The notes: generated from the sequence alone by a model not told the origin. Positions 17,278 to 26,758 are shown, counted from the first letter of the stretch. The stretch: 64,000 nt of DNA from Chloroflexota bacterium (GCA_011523545.1 WTGN01000013.1:16877-80876), one strand, 5' to 3'. Program-made: numbers and translations.

Positions 17278-18924
17278 ATGCCGCGGCCGCCCAATGTCAT
17301 CTTCATCATCACCGACGATCAGGGTTACGGTGATATCGCCTATCATGGCAATCCCGTACTCAAGACGCCCAATCTCGACCGCATGGCGCGTGAGAGCGCC
17401 CAGCTCGACAACCATCACCACGACCCGCTGTGCTCGCCGTCCCGCGCCGCCCTCTTGACCGGGCAGTACGCCGCTCGCCACGGCGTATGGCATGTGATAC
17501 AGGGTCGCCACCTATTGCGGCCGGCGGCAACCACGATGGCGGATGTTTTTTCCGCAAACGGCTACCGCAGCGCCATGTTCGGGAAATGGCACCTGGGCGA
17601 CAATTATCCCTTCGCTCCCCAATATCGCGGCTTTGACGAAATGCTCTGCCATCGCGGCGGCGGGATTGGCGAATTGCCCGACTACTGGGGCAACAATTAC
17701 TTTGACGATGTTTACTTCCACAACGGGACACCGACCCAATGCGCCGGCTACTGCACCGATGTCTTTTTCGACGCCGCCCTCAACTACATCGAAGCGAATG
17801 CGGATGCGCCTTTCTTTGTTTATCTGGCGCCAAACGCGATGCACGCGCCCCATATCGTGCCCGGCCACTACGCCGCGCCATATCTTGAGCAGGGCATCCC
17901 GGCGGAGCGGGCGAAATTCTATGGCATGATCGCCAACTTCGACGAGAACCTGGGCCGCCTCTTTGCCCATCTGGAAGCGCTGTCGCTTGATGAAGACACC
18001 CTGGTCATCTTCACTGCCGATCACGGCACCGCGGCCGGCTTTGATCCAGCCAGCGGCGACGGCTTCAATGCCGGGCTGCGCGGTAAAAAAGGCTCGCTTT
18101 ACGACGGCGGGCATCAGGTGAACTTCTTCTTGCGCTGGCCCAAGCGCCTGCCAGCCGAGCGCAAAGTGAGCCAGCTGACAGCGCATATTGATATCTTGCC
18201 GACACTGATTGAGCTCTGCGCCTTGGAAACTGACCCCGAGCTGGAATTTGACGGCTGGAGTTTGGCTGCGATAATCAAAGGCGACGCGGATGAATTGCCC
18301 GAGCGTTCGGTCATGATTCAGCTTCAACCGAACAAGCCGCGCAAGTGGCATCAGACGGCCCTGTTGAACGGGCGCTGGCGCCTGGTAAATGGCCTGGAGC
18401 TATATGATGTGGAATCCGATCGAGCTCAAGAACATGACATCGCGGCTGCGCGTCAGGAAGTGCTGGCCTCGCTGTCACGGGATTATGACGCTTTCTGGGA
18501 CGACATGCAGGACGCATTCTCCCAGGTCATCGCGATTCCCGTCGGCACGGAACATGAGAACCCGACGCTGCTTTCCGCCCGCGATTGGCATCCGACCGCG
18601 GGGCGCGTGCCCTGGCGGCAGAGTTGGATAGAGGACCCGGCTTACGACGCCGACGGCTACTGGTGGATTGATGTATGGCGGGCCGGGCCCTACAGGATTG
18701 AATTGCGGGCTTATCCGCGTGAAGCCGAACGTGCCATGGGCGCGGCCCACGCCAGCTTGCGCATCGGCGCCGAATCCTCGACCAAGGACGCTTCGACGCA
18801 TGACGCTTGCGTCCGCTTCGACGTGACGCTTGACGCCGGCCTGACAAGGCTTCACACCTCGATTTGCGCCGCGGACGGGAATCGGCGGCGGGGCGCCTAT
18901 TATGTATATGTGAGCAAATTATGA
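17278..18924 (+). CDS. Type I sulfatase (formylglycine-dependent arylsulfatase family)
   Basis: This 548-residue protein has the alkaline-phosphatase-fold sulfatase core. Metal-binding DD is at residues 13-14, the modification motif CSPSR starts at C52, and FGKWHLGD comes near residue 101. FTADHG and GKKGSLYDGG supply the second metal and sulfate site. The Cys must be converted to formylglycine by a separate enzyme not found here. After residue 430 there is an extra beta-rich region typical of some polysaccharide sulfatases. No signal peptide is visible, so desulfation is probably cytoplasmic and follows uptake. Its place just after two GH117 genes and before another hydrolase suggests removal of sulfate from an algal-type galactan oligosaccharide. 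Confidence 0.9.
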   Translation: MPRPPNVIFIITDDQGYGDIAYHGNPVLKTPNLDRMARESAQLDNHHHDPLCSPSRAALLTGQYAARHGVWHVIQGRHLLRPAATTMADVFSANGYRSAMFGKWHLGDNYPFAPQYRGFDEMLCHRGGGIGELPDYWGNNYFDDVYFHNGTPTQCAGYCTDVFFDAALNYIEANADAPFFVYLAPNAMHAPHIVPGHYAAPYLEQGIPAERAKFYGMIANFDENLGRLFAHLEALSLDEDTLVIFTADHGTAAGFDPASGDGFNAGLRGKKGSLYDGGHQVNFFLRWPKRLPAERKVSQLTAHIDILPTLIELCALETDPELEFDGWSLAAIIKGDADELPERSVMIQLQPNKPRKWHQTALLNGRWRLVNGLELYDVESDRAQEHDIAAARQEVLASLSRDYDAFWDDMQDAFSQVIAIPVGTEHENPTLLSARDWHPTAGRVPWRQSWIEDPAYDADGYWWIDVWRAGPYRIELRAYPREAERAMGAAHASLRIGAESSTKDASTHDACVRFDVTLDAGLTRLHTSICAADGNRRRGAYYVYVSKL

Positions 18925-18944
18925 ACGGGGCAGGAGTTTGAACG

Positions 18945-20735
18945 ATGGCATTGAAGCGATCCGATGTGTTGATAACGCGGCCTTGCGGCATGGATGTCTA
19001 TCGCCGTTATCGCGCGACCGGGCTGGGTTGGGGCTTCCTGCCCGAGCCGGACCGCCGCGGTCTGCCGCCAGATGAGGAGATGATGCGCGATGTGGACGAG
19101 GCGCATCGCTGCGGCGTCAAATTCCAGGGCCGCGTTGAATTGGACGCCGATTGGATGGGCATGATCGATTTCGATTCCAACTTCATGGAATCGACCGTGC
19201 GCGACCTCAACAATCGCCCGGCGGTGACCTGGTGGGTCCATACCTACAAGGGCCATCCCTCCTACCACTTTTGCACGAACGCCCCCGGCTACCGACATTA
19301 CCTGATGTATCAACTGCGCCGGGTGATGGAAGCCGGTACCGACTGGCTGATGATCGATTCCGCCATCCCGACGATCGCCGCGCTCAACGCCCGTTACGGC
19401 GGCTGTTTCTGTGAACACTGCATGGCCGGCTTTCGTGAATACCTGAAAGCGAATCTGAGCGACGCCGAGCGCCAAAACTGGAAGATCGAGGGCCTGGAGA
19501 CCTTCAGCTACCGTGATTTTCTCCTGAAGCATGGCATCAGCGACGAGCGCTATCGGGCGGAAATACTGGCCTTTCCGCCGGTGATTCCGCTGGCGAAAGA
19601 ATTCTTCGATTATCAATGGCGGGAGGTCAACGCGCTCTTTCGCGAGTTTAAGCGTTATGCGCAGGAATTCGGCGAAGATGTGCCGATGAGTTCAAATTCG
19701 CCCTTTTATTGGGCGGAGTTCATGTACGCGGTCGATGCCCACGACTTTTACACCAACGAGATGCAGTACCTGCCGCCGGAGCAGGAAATCCTGCCGGTCG
19801 ACCCCGTTTACACGTTCAAGCTGGCCGACGCCTTGGATCGACTGCTGGCGATAACGGGCGTGCCGCGCGCTTTCGAGCCCTGCCGCATCAAAGACCGACC
19901 GGGGCATATCCGGCTTTGGATCGCCCAGGCTTATGCTCACGGTCATGTTTTCATGGCGCCGGACAAAATGTGGACGCAGCGAATCGCCGGCCAACCCGAC
20001 CGCTGGTATCACAGCAAACCGGGCGACTACGAATCGCTCTATCATTTCCTGCGGGATTACCCCGAGCTCTTTGATGATTACGAGTCCTTAGCCAGCGTGG
20101 CGCTAATTTTCAGCAACAACGCGGTACGGCAGCACCTGGGCGAACGCTTGAGCAGCGGTCATCTGGGCGGCCAGAACCGCAGCGCGCCGGGGACTGAACT
20201 GGCCGCGGCCTGCTTTGCCCTCAGCCGCGCAAACCTGCCATTTCGCCTGATTGTCGCCGGCGACGACTGGGTTGAGGACCGGCTCCTGGATGCCGACCTC
20301 TCGCCTTATCAGCTGATATTGCGTTTTGAGCCGTCTCATTTGAACGCGGAACAGGAACAGAAACTGCTCACGGCGGGCGATCGGCTGGCGACCTGGTCCG
20401 GCGCCGACGATCTGTTGAACCGTGTTGAGCGCGCGGTAAAGGTGACGGGCGCGGAAAACCTCAGCGTTCTGCTTCGCCATCAGCCCGCGCATGTAGACAC
20501 GCCGATTGTCTGCCACCTGCTGAACAGCAATTATGACCTTGAAGCGGACGCATTCAGACTGCTGCAAAACATCAGGCTGGAATTTAACGGGGGTCTGCTG
20601 GGCAAAGCATTTTCGCGCGCGACGCGTTATGCGCCCGAGCGCGCGCCTCGCGCCGTCGATTGCCGCCGGGCTGGCGCCGATACCGCCGTGACGGTGCCCG
20701 AGCTCGACATGTGGGCGGTCCTAAAGCTGGAGTAA
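18945..20735 (+). CDS. Putative glycoside hydrolase, TIM-barrel type of unknown family
   Basis: The 596-residue protein starts with MALKRSDVLITRP, 20 bp after the sulfatase. I see no firm family signature. The layout recalls GH42-like and hypothetical glycosyl hydrolase proteins. An N-terminal barrel carries DWLMIDSAIP (possible acid near residue 145) and a CFCEHCMAGF metal-like Cys pair. A central PRAFEPCRIKDRPGHIRLW segment follows. From about residue 370 there is a Rossmann-like region (ESLASVALIFSN, with later NLPFRLIVAGDD) like beta-galactosidase trimerisation domains. The last part is beta-rich. It ends the plus-strand run and converges with the ABC ATPase unit 3 bp away. The function is inferred from context. 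Confidence 0.55.
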   Translation: MALKRSDVLITRPCGMDVYRRYRATGLGWGFLPEPDRRGLPPDEEMMRDVDEAHRCGVKFQGRVELDADWMGMIDFDSNFMESTVRDLNNRPAVTWWVHTYKGHPSYHFCTNAPGYRHYLMYQLRRVMEAGTDWLMIDSAIPTIAALNARYGGCFCEHCMAGFREYLKANLSDAERQNWKIEGLETFSYRDFLLKHGISDERYRAEILAFPPVIPLAKEFFDYQWREVNALFREFKRYAQEFGEDVPMSSNSPFYWAEFMYAVDAHDFYTNEMQYLPPEQEILPVDPVYTFKLADALDRLLAITGVPRAFEPCRIKDRPGHIRLWIAQAYAHGHVFMAPDKMWTQRIAGQPDRWYHSKPGDYESLYHFLRDYPELFDDYESLASVALIFSNNAVRQHLGERLSSGHLGGQNRSAPGTELAAACFALSRANLPFRLIVAGDDWVEDRLLDADLSPYQLILRFEPSHLNAEQEQKLLTAGDRLATWSGADDLLNRVERAVKVTGAENLSVLLRHQPAHVDTPIVCHLLNSNYDLEADAFRLLQNIRLEFNGGLLGKAFSRATRYAPERAPRAVDCRRAGADTAVTVPELDMWAVLKLE

Positions 20736-20738
20736 GAT

Positions 20739-21098
20739 CTAACCGGCCCTGCCCGCGCGCCATGCCTCTCGCACGCTTTCAAGCTGGGCCAGATGCTGCT
20801 CGCGAGCGAAGTCGTCTTCGTAGAAACTGCAATGCTCGAAAAAGCGAATCAGCTCGTCAAGCTTTATTAGTTGTCTTTCGTCAATGGCCAGCTTGGACTT
20901 TCGGCGGAAGAGACGTTCCCGGGCCGGCCCCTTCAGCCATTGGGGCGGTGGCTGGCCGGTCTCCAGGATGTGCTCGCTCGCTTTGAAGTAACGCGTTATG
21001 GCCGATCCCGCTGCCCGGTTGGTCGTCCAGGTGATGACCCAGACGACCATGACCGCCCCGATCAGTGACGCCCCGATAAACAGCAGCAGGAGGTCCAT
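20739..21098 (-). CDS. Small single-pass membrane protein of unknown function
   Basis: This 119-residue protein has one hydrophobic helix at about residues 3-24, then a charged, mostly helical cytoplasmic tail (RRKSKLAIDERQL, FFEHCSFYEDDF). Its ATG shares a base with the stop of the OppF-like ATPase gene, so it is translated with the importer ATPases. I do not recognise the family. It may be an accessory subunit of the transporter or a small regulator of it; nothing in the sequence decides this. Confidence 0.6.
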   Translation of the reverse strand: MDLLLLFIGASLIGAVMVVWVITWTTNRAAGSAITRYFKASEHILETGQPPPQWLKGPARERLFRRKSKLAIDERQLIKLDELIRFFEHCSFYEDDFAREQHLAQLESVREAWRAGRAG

Positions 21099-22150
21099 CA
21101 GCCTGATTCCTCAACGCCGCGCAATTCCAATTCATCGGCGAAGTGGCAGGCGGCAAAATGATCGGGCGCCACTTCGGTCCAGCCGGGCGCCTCGGTCTGG
21201 CAGATGTCCTGGGCGTAACGGCAGCGCGGATGAAAATAACAGCCGGACGGGGGCGCCGCTGGATTGGCGACTTCGCCCGGCAAGATGATCCGATCCATCT
21301 TGATTTCAGGATCGGTCGTCGGCACGGCGGAAAGCAGCGCTTCCGTATACGGATGCTTAGGCGCCGTGAACAGCGATTCGGTGTCCGCCATTTCCACCAG
21401 TTGACCGACATACATAACGCCGACACGGTCGGAAATGTGCTCAACAACGGACAGGTCATGGGCGATGAATAAAAAGGTCAGATTGAATTCTTCCTGCAGG
21501 TCTTCCAGCAGGTTCAGGATCTGCGCCTGAATCGAAACATCCAGCGCCGAGACCGCTTCGTCGCAGACAATCAGCAGCGGGCTCGGCGCCAGCGAGCGGG
21601 CGATGCCGATACGTTGCCGCTGGCCGCCGGAAAATGCGTGCGGGTAGCGGTTGAGATGCTGGATATCCAGGCCGACTTTGTCCATCAATTCGCGCACCCG
21701 GTCTTGAATATCGCGCGTTTCAGACAGGAGCTTGTTGTTGCGTATCGGCTCGGCGATGATTTCGAGCACGGACATACGCGGGTCAAGCGACGAGTAGGGG
21801 TCCTGGAAGATCATGTGAAAGTGCTTGCGCACCTGACGCAATTCTTTTTTCTCCAAGGCCGCGATATCAACCGCTTCGCCGCTCGGCAAACGGAAGAAAA
21901 TCTGCCCGTCGGTTGGCTCGATGCCGCGCACGATGCAGCGCCCCAAGGTCGTCTTGCCGCTGCCAGATTCGCCGACCAGGCCGAAGGTCTCGCCTTCACG
22001 TATGGTGAAGCTGACGCCGTCGACCGCCTTGACCTGGCCTTGCACCGCCCGGAAGAAACCCTTCTCAATAGGAAAATGCTTCTTGAGACCGCGCACGTCC
22101 AGCAGGACTTCGCCGATCTGTTTCCCCGCGCTTGCGCTCGCTTCAGGCAT
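21098..22150 (-). CDS. ABC transporter ATP-binding protein, OppF/DppF type
   Basis: This 350-residue ATPase starts at ATG 22150, inside ATGCCTGA, which overlaps the stop of the preceding OppD gene. The longer open frame upstream is the other gene's DNA. Motifs are GESGSGKT (Walker A), [13 protein letters not shown] (signature) and [13 protein letters not shown] (Walker B), then the switch His in FIAHDL. The C-terminal oligopeptide-importer domain has [14 protein letters not shown], whose cysteines recall the 4Fe-4S or structural Cys of OppD/F proteins. It drives uptake with OppD, OppB and OppC. The unit lies about 12 kb from its permeases but carries the same type of operator. Confidence 0.92.
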   Translation of the reverse strand: MPEASASAGKQIGEVLLDVRGLKKHFPIEKGFFRAVQGQVKAVDGVSFTIREGETFGLVGESGSGKTTLGRCIVRGIEPTDGQIFFRLPSGEAVDIAALEKKELRQVRKHFHMIFQDPYSSLDPRMSVLEIIAEPIRNNKLLSETRDIQDRVRELMDKVGLDIQHLNRYPHAFSGGQRQRIGIARSLAPSPLLIVCDEAVSALDVSIQAQILNLLEDLQEEFNLTFLFIAHDLSVVEHISDRVGVMYVGQLVEMADTESLFTAPKHPYTEALLSAVPTTDPEIKMDRIILPGEVANPAAPPSGCYFHPRCRYAQDICQTEAPGWTEVAPDHFAACHFADELELRGVEESG

Positions 22151-23168
22151 AGACCGGCTCGCTTTTCTCACTGTGCAGGTAGCAGCGCACAAAGTGATCG
22201 TTCCCCATGTCGACGAGCGATGGCACGGCGGTGTCGCATTTGCCGCTGATGAACTCGTCGCAGCGCGAGGCGAAACCACATTGCGCCGGCGGATTCATGG
22301 GCACCGGCACGTTGCCGCGAATGGCGTCGAGGCGTCCCCGGCCGCGGCCGCCCAAACGCGGAATCGACTTCAGCAGGCGCTGCGTGTATGGGTGCAGCGG
22401 ATTCTTGAACAGCTCAACCGTCGAGGCGCGCTCCACCACGCGGCCGAGATACATCACGTTAACCTCGTCCGCGATCTCGGCGATGACGCCCAAATCATGG
22501 GTGATGTACATAATCGCCATGCCAAACTGTTCCTGGAGTTCCTTCATCAGTTCGAGGATCTGCGCCTGCACCGTGACATCGAGAGCGGTGGTCGGCTCAT
22601 CGGCAATGAGCAGGGAAGGGCTGCAAGAGAGCGCCATGGCGATCATCGCCCGCTGACGCATGCCGCCCGACAATTGATGCGGATATTCATCAAAGCGCTG
22701 TGCCGGGTTGGAAATGCCGACGCGGTTGATCATATCCAGCGCGAGTTGCCGGGCCTTGGTCTTGTCGCTCTCGATGTGCAGCAGAATGGCTTCCACGATC
22801 TGCGCGCCAATCGTGTGAACGGGCGACAGGCTGGTCATCGGTTCCTGGAAGACCATCGAAATCTCGGCGCCGCGGATGGCGCGTATGGCTGCGCTGCGCG
22901 GGTTGAGGCTGGCGATGTCGACCGCGCTGCCGTCGCTGCGCCGCAAGTGAATCTCTCCGGATTCAATAGCGCCTGGCGACGGTACGATTTGCAATATGGA
23001 TTGGGCGCTGACGCTCTTGCCGGAGCCCGATTCACCGATGACGCCAACCGTCTGATGCGGCGCGATCGTCAAATCGACGCCGTCGACCGCCTTCAAGGTC
23101 CCCTCTGGCAAATGGAAGTAAGTTCTCAGATCGCGTACTTCAAGAACATTGCTCGTGGTCAGCGACAT
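22143..23168 (-). CDS. ABC transporter ATP-binding protein, OppD/DppD type
   Basis: This 341-residue ATPase has Walker A GESGSGKS at residues 45-52, signature LSGGMRQR near 165, Walker B LLIADEPT near 187, and a C-terminal oligo_HPY-type domain ([23 protein letters not shown]). It is the first gene of the minus-strand ATPase unit and overlaps the OppF-like gene by 8 bp. The operator at 23203-23214 lies 35 bp upstream of the start, so expression is probably co-ordinated with the permeases and binding proteins. Confidence 0.93.
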   Translation of the reverse strand: MSLTTSNVLEVRDLRTYFHLPEGTLKAVDGVDLTIAPHQTVGVIGESGSGKSVSAQSILQIVPSPGAIESGEIHLRRSDGSAVDIASLNPRSAAIRAIRGAEISMVFQEPMTSLSPVHTIGAQIVEAILLHIESDKTKARQLALDMINRVGISNPAQRFDEYPHQLSGGMRQRAMIAMALSCSPSLLIADEPTTALDVTVQAQILELMKELQEQFGMAIMYITHDLGVIAEIADEVNVMYLGRVVERASTVELFKNPLHPYTQRLLKSIPRLGGRGRGRLDAIRGNVPVPMNPPAQCGFASRCDEFISGKCDTAVPSLVDMGNDHFVRCYLHSEKSEPVYA

Positions 23169-23202
23169 TATCGCTCATTCAGATTGTGGCATACGTCAGC
23201 AT

Positions 23203-23214
23203 AATGTAGACAAT
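23203..23214 (-). promoter_or_regulatory. Putative GntR/FadR-type operator, site 4
   Basis: On the minus strand the sequence reads ATTGTCTACATT, one base away from site 1 (ATTGTCTACAAT). It lies 35 bp upstream of the OppD-type ATPase gene. With sites 1-3 it links all parts of the importer and the hydrolases into one regulon. Confidence 0.55.
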
Positions 23215-23292
23215 CAACAATGGTCTGTCAAGTTTGGCCGGCTTCCTTGACGCGGCGCATGCTGTCCGGCGCCGATGCGCTCAAGCGCGCGC

Positions 23293-23320
23293 AAAAGAAA
23301 AAGGCGCCCAGGCCGGCGCC
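23293..23320 (-). terminator. Rho-independent terminator after tRNA-Val
   Basis: On the minus strand GGCGCC, a six-base loop GGCCTG and GGCGCC form a stem followed by TTTTTCTTTT. It lies 22 bp downstream of the tRNA gene. Confidence 0.75.
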
Positions 23321-23342
23321 GAAATCAAGTCATCTGAAAGTG

Positions 23343-23415
23343 TGGGCGCTATAAGACTCGAACTTATAACCTTCCGGGTGTAAACCGGATGCTCTGCCAA
23401 TTGAGCTAAACGCCC
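23343..23415 (-). tRNA. tRNA-Val (anticodon TAC)
   Basis: The 73-nt gene folds as a normal cloverleaf on the minus strand. The acceptor stem GGGCGTT pairs with AGCGCCC, the D-arm begins TAGCTCAATTGG, and the anticodon stem TCCGG/CCGGA carries loop TTTACAC (anticodon TAC). The T-arm contains GTTCGAGTC. The discriminator is A. The 3' CCA is not encoded. Confidence 0.93.
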
Positions 23416-23493
23416 GCTCGCGCACTGATTATAGTCGCAAAGTCAAGCGATAGTCAAGGCAATATCGCAAGTGGCATCGACTCCGCAGCGCCA

Positions 23494-24048
23494 TTACATT
23501 TTGGGCGGCGTAACGCCCATCTGCTTCTGATACTTGCCTTTCTTGTCGGCATAAGATTGCTCGCAGGTTTCGTCCGCCTCGAAAAAAAGCACCTGCGCCA
23601 GCCCCTCATTGGCGTAAACTTTGGCGGGCAGCGGTGTCGTGTTGCTGATTTCGAGGGTGACATAGCCCTCCCATTCCGGCTCGAAGGGCGTGACGTTGAC
23701 GATCAAGCCGCAGCGCGCATATGTCGACTTGCCCAGGCAGACGGTCAAGACATTGCGCGGTATGCGAAAATACTCGACCGAGCGCGCCAGCACAAATGAA
23801 TTCGGCGGAATAAGGCAGACATCGCCGCGAAAATCGACAAAGGAATCGCTGGCGAAATGCTTCGGATCGACTATCGCCGAGCGCACATTGGTGAAGATCT
23901 TGAATTCGTCGGAGACGCGCAGGTCATAGCCATAAGAAGAGACGCCGTAGCTGATGGCGCCCTCGCGCACTTGCTGATCGACAAATGGTTCGATCATGCG
24001 ATGCTTGCGCACCATCTCCTTGATCCAGCGGTCGGGCTTGAGTCCCAT
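23494..24048 (-). CDS. dcd: dCTP deaminase
   Basis: This 184-residue protein shows the trimeric dUTPase/dCTP deaminase fold. It has the early [13 protein letters not shown] segment, a [10 protein letters not shown] strand, the active-site [23 protein letters not shown] block with its catalytic Glu, and the C-terminal [14 protein letters not shown]. It converts dCTP to dUTP for dTTP synthesis. The length is normal. It is 21 bp downstream of argS on the same strand and probably shares its transcript. Confidence 0.95.
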   Translation of the reverse strand: MGLKPDRWIKEMVRKHRMIEPFVDQQVREGAISYGVSSYGYDLRVSDEFKIFTNVRSAIVDPKHFASDSFVDFRGDVCLIPPNSFVLARSVEYFRIPRNVLTVCLGKSTYARCGLIVNVTPFEPEWEGYVTLEISNTTPLPAKVYANEGLAQVLFFEADETCEQSYADKKGKYQKQMGVTPPKM

Positions 24049-24069
24049 GGCGGATTCCTACAATCTCGG

Positions 24070-25815
24070 CTACATGCGTTCAGGGGCGGACATGCCCATG
24101 AGGCGCAAAAGGCGATAAAAGACGACCGACGCCGCCCGATAAAAGCGCAGGCGCGCTTTGGCCGTCTCAGGCGGCACCTCGCTATGCAGCACGCGCACGC
24201 GGTCATAAATCGGATGGAAGACCGCCGCCAACTCATGGGCGTAAAAGGCGATCTTGTGCGGTTCGTAATGCGTCACCGCCTGCTCAATCACATTGCCCAA
24301 TTCCAGCGCTTTGCGGATGAAGCGGAGCTCGTCCTCGCCCAGCAGATTCAGATCAGCGCCGTCGTCGTTGACGCCTCGCTCCGCGGCTTCGCGGAAGATG
24401 CCGGCGCAGCGCACGTAGGCATTCTGAATGTAATAGACCGGATTCTCGTTCGATTGCTTGACAACCTGGTCGACATCGAAATCCAGTTGCGAATTGGGGC
24501 TGCGCGCCAGCATGTGATAACGCACCGCGTCGGCGCTTGTCATTTCCACCAAGTCATCAAGGGTGTCAAAATCGCCGGCGCGCTTTGATTGCTTGACCGC
24601 CTCGTATTCTCCCAAATCCTCATTCCAGCGCACGGCGCGCACCATCTGATTGAATATGACCTGGATGGGCTCGGGGTCCATACCCATGGCGCGGATGCCG
24701 TGTTTGACGACCTGCGCCTGGGAGAAATGGTCGGTGCCCAGCACGTTGACGGCGATGTCGAAACCGCGCTCCAGCTTGTCGCAGTGGTAGGCGATATCGG
24801 GCAGGGTGTAGGTGGGTTCGCCATCGCTCTTGACCATCACCCGGTCTTTTTCATCGCCGAAGCTTGTGCTGCGGAACCAGGTGGCTGGCTGGTAGCCCTT
24901 CGCGTCGACATCGGCGATCTCGGCTTCGTCGGCGCCTTCCCAATATGGTGACTGGTAGATATGCCCGTTTTCGCGCATGACATCAAGCACTTGCCAGATC
25001 CTGTCGGATTCGAACAGCGATGTCTCGTTGAAGAAGGCATCATGTTCGATATCAATGGACGCCAGCGAGCGCTTGATCCAGGCAAACATGCGCGATTCGG
25101 CCAGGTCGATAAAGCGCTGCCACGGCGCGTCGCGCAGCGAATCGCCACACTCAGCGACCAAATCGGCCGCCACATCAACCAGGTATTCGCCCTGATAAAA
25201 ACCCGCCGGCAGCTCGACCGCGGCGCCCAATTGCTCGAGATAACGCAGCCGCAAGCTTTTGCCCAGCTTGATCATCTGCGCCCCGGCGTTGTTGTAATAG
25301 TATTCACGCTGGACATCGTAGCCGGCCGCTTCCAGCAGGCGCGCCATCGCATCGCCGACCACAGCGCCGCGCGTATGCCCGATGGTTATCGGCCCGCTGG
25401 GGTTGGCGCTTACGAACTCGACCTGCGCCCGCTTCCCGCTGCCGATATCAAGCTGAAACAGCGCATCACCCTCGGCGATGATCGCATCGACTTGCTGCCG
25501 CAGGTATGCCTGGGACACGACGCAATTGATGAAGCCCGGCGGCGCCAGCTCAAGCTCGCAGACGAAATCCAGGTCCGGCATATTGCTCAGAATGAGGCCG
25601 GCAATATCAAGTGGTTTTCTGCGCGCCAGCTTCGCCAAGCCCATCGCCGGATAAGACAGGTCGCCTTGATCGGCGCGTTTCGGCGGGCTGACCGGGATCT
25701 CCGGTATCTCAAAGCGTGGCAATTCGCCAGTTGACTGGGCGGCGCGCAAAGCCTCGGCGATCGCCTTTTCCAATTCCTTATTCAACAGCTTCAAGTGGCT
25801 CTTTCCTGCAGGCAT
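24070..25815 (-). CDS. argS: Arginyl-tRNA synthetase
   Basis: The 581-residue class I synthetase is started at ATG 25815 (MPAGKSHLKLLNK). The open frame reaches further upstream into a region without homology. It has the N-terminal ArgRS additional domain, then the HIGH-type site IGHTRGAVVGDA inside ANPSGPITIGH, the REYYYNNAGAQ segment typical of ArgRS, and a KMSK-like SKRAGDF near residue 420. The C-terminal DALR anticodon domain begins near NENPVYYIQNAYVR. KRAG replaces the more common KRKG, as in many ArgRS enzymes that lack a strict KMSKS. Confidence 0.93.
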   Translation of the reverse strand: MPAGKSHLKLLNKELEKAIAEALRAAQSTGELPRFEIPEIPVSPPKRADQGDLSYPAMGLAKLARRKPLDIAGLILSNMPDLDFVCELELAPPGFINCVVSQAYLRQQVDAIIAEGDALFQLDIGSGKRAQVEFVSANPSGPITIGHTRGAVVGDAMARLLEAAGYDVQREYYYNNAGAQMIKLGKSLRLRYLEQLGAAVELPAGFYQGEYLVDVAADLVAECGDSLRDAPWQRFIDLAESRMFAWIKRSLASIDIEHDAFFNETSLFESDRIWQVLDVMRENGHIYQSPYWEGADEAEIADVDAKGYQPATWFRSTSFGDEKDRVMVKSDGEPTYTLPDIAYHCDKLERGFDIAVNVLGTDHFSQAQVVKHGIRAMGMDPEPIQVIFNQMVRAVRWNEDLGEYEAVKQSKRAGDFDTLDDLVEMTSADAVRYHMLARSPNSQLDFDVDQVVKQSNENPVYYIQNAYVRCAGIFREAAERGVNDDGADLNLLGEDELRFIRKALELGNVIEQAVTHYEPHKIAFYAHELAAVFHPIYDRVRVLHSEVPPETAKARLRFYRAASVVFYRLLRLMGMSAPERM

Positions 25816-25873
25816 GAGTCGGCACAAGCGGTTTCGGATTCTAGCAAACTTGCGCGGCATAAGTAATAGCGAC

Positions 25874-26611
25874 TTAAGACACGGAAGCCAAAACTTCAGC
25901 CAGTTTCCCCGCGCCGACCGCTGGCGAATCTCCCGCTTTCCGCGCCCAGACCTGCGTATAATCATCCTGCCAGATCTGAAACTGAATGGCGCACATGGCA
26001 AGCGCCTCAAGCTCGCGCCGCATTTTGCCTTCGCTCCAGGCGCGATCCGGCATCCAGCGCGTGTCGATGCGAATGGTGGCGAGCAGGGTTCCGCCCGGAC
26101 GCAGCACGCGAACCATTTCAGCCAAGGCGGCCTGGGGATCGGGCAAGAACTCCAGCGCCTCCAGGCAGGTCACCGCATCAAAGCTGTCATTGGGAAACGG
26201 CAGCTCGCCGGCGTCCTGCCGCATTAACGTGATGAAATCCACGAAATGCTCGGCGGCGACCTTCTGCCGGGCGCGTTTCAGCATCCGGCCGCTGGCGTCC
26301 AGGCCGATCACATGTCCCTGAAAACTGGCGTTGCGCGCCATCAGCAGCGGCAAGCGTCCCGTACCGGTGGCGACATCCAGTATCAGCGGGTCGGCCAGGG
26401 GCTGGAGCCGCGACATAATCGGCTGCGAAATCAGCATCAGATCGGCTTGCTCGTCGAATTGCTTGATGCGGTCATAACGGGGAGCGACCAGATCGTATAG
26501 CGCGACGACAACGCGCCTGCCAAGGTAAACGCCTTCCGTCTCAATAATCAGCCACCAATACAAGAAGCCGGCGATAAGGGTCAGGGTAACTAACGCGAGA
26601 ATGATCATCAT
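25874..26611 (-). CDS. Membrane-anchored class I SAM-dependent methyltransferase
   Basis: The 245-residue protein has one N-terminal hydrophobic helix (residues 2-22). A Methyltransf_11/UbiE-like domain follows, with motif I LDVATGTGRL near residue 79, an acidic end of strand 2 (GLDAS), QDAGELPFPNDSFD and a late VLRPGG strand. It resembles lipid- or quinone-modifying methyltransferases, and the membrane anchor supports a hydrophobic substrate, but the acceptor is unknown. It lies 58 bp upstream of argS on the same strand. Confidence 0.85.
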   Translation of the reverse strand: MMIILALVTLTLIAGFLYWWLIIETEGVYLGRRVVVALYDLVAPRYDRIKQFDEQADLMLISQPIMSRLQPLADPLILDVATGTGRLPLLMARNASFQGHVIGLDASGRMLKRARQKVAAEHFVDFITLMRQDAGELPFPNDSFDAVTCLEALEFLPDPQAALAEMVRVLRPGGTLLATIRIDTRWMPDRAWSEGKMRRELEALAMCAIQFQIWQDDYTQVWARKAGDSPAVGAGKLAEVLASVS

Positions 26612-26690
26612 TTGGCAAGTAACAATCCTGCGCTCATCTCAGCGGTGTAAGGGCGCTTCGACGAAATTCTCGAAGCATAAAAATATCGGA

Positions 26691-26738
26691 TTGGCTTTCT
26701 CTGCGTTCTCTGCGCTCTCTGTAGTTTGTTCTTTTGCG
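26691..26738. repeat. Dispersed TTCTCTG-type repeat, copy 1
   Basis: The stretch TTGGCTTTCTCTGCGTTCTC and the following TGCGCTCTCTGTAGTTTG nearly match 61365-61410 in an unrelated intergenic region. It lies just downstream of the ABC exporter gene. The origin is unknown; it is pyrimidine-rich and has no coding potential. Confidence 0.6.
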
Positions 26739-26758
26739 CTCATTTCTTGCGCTTGCTC

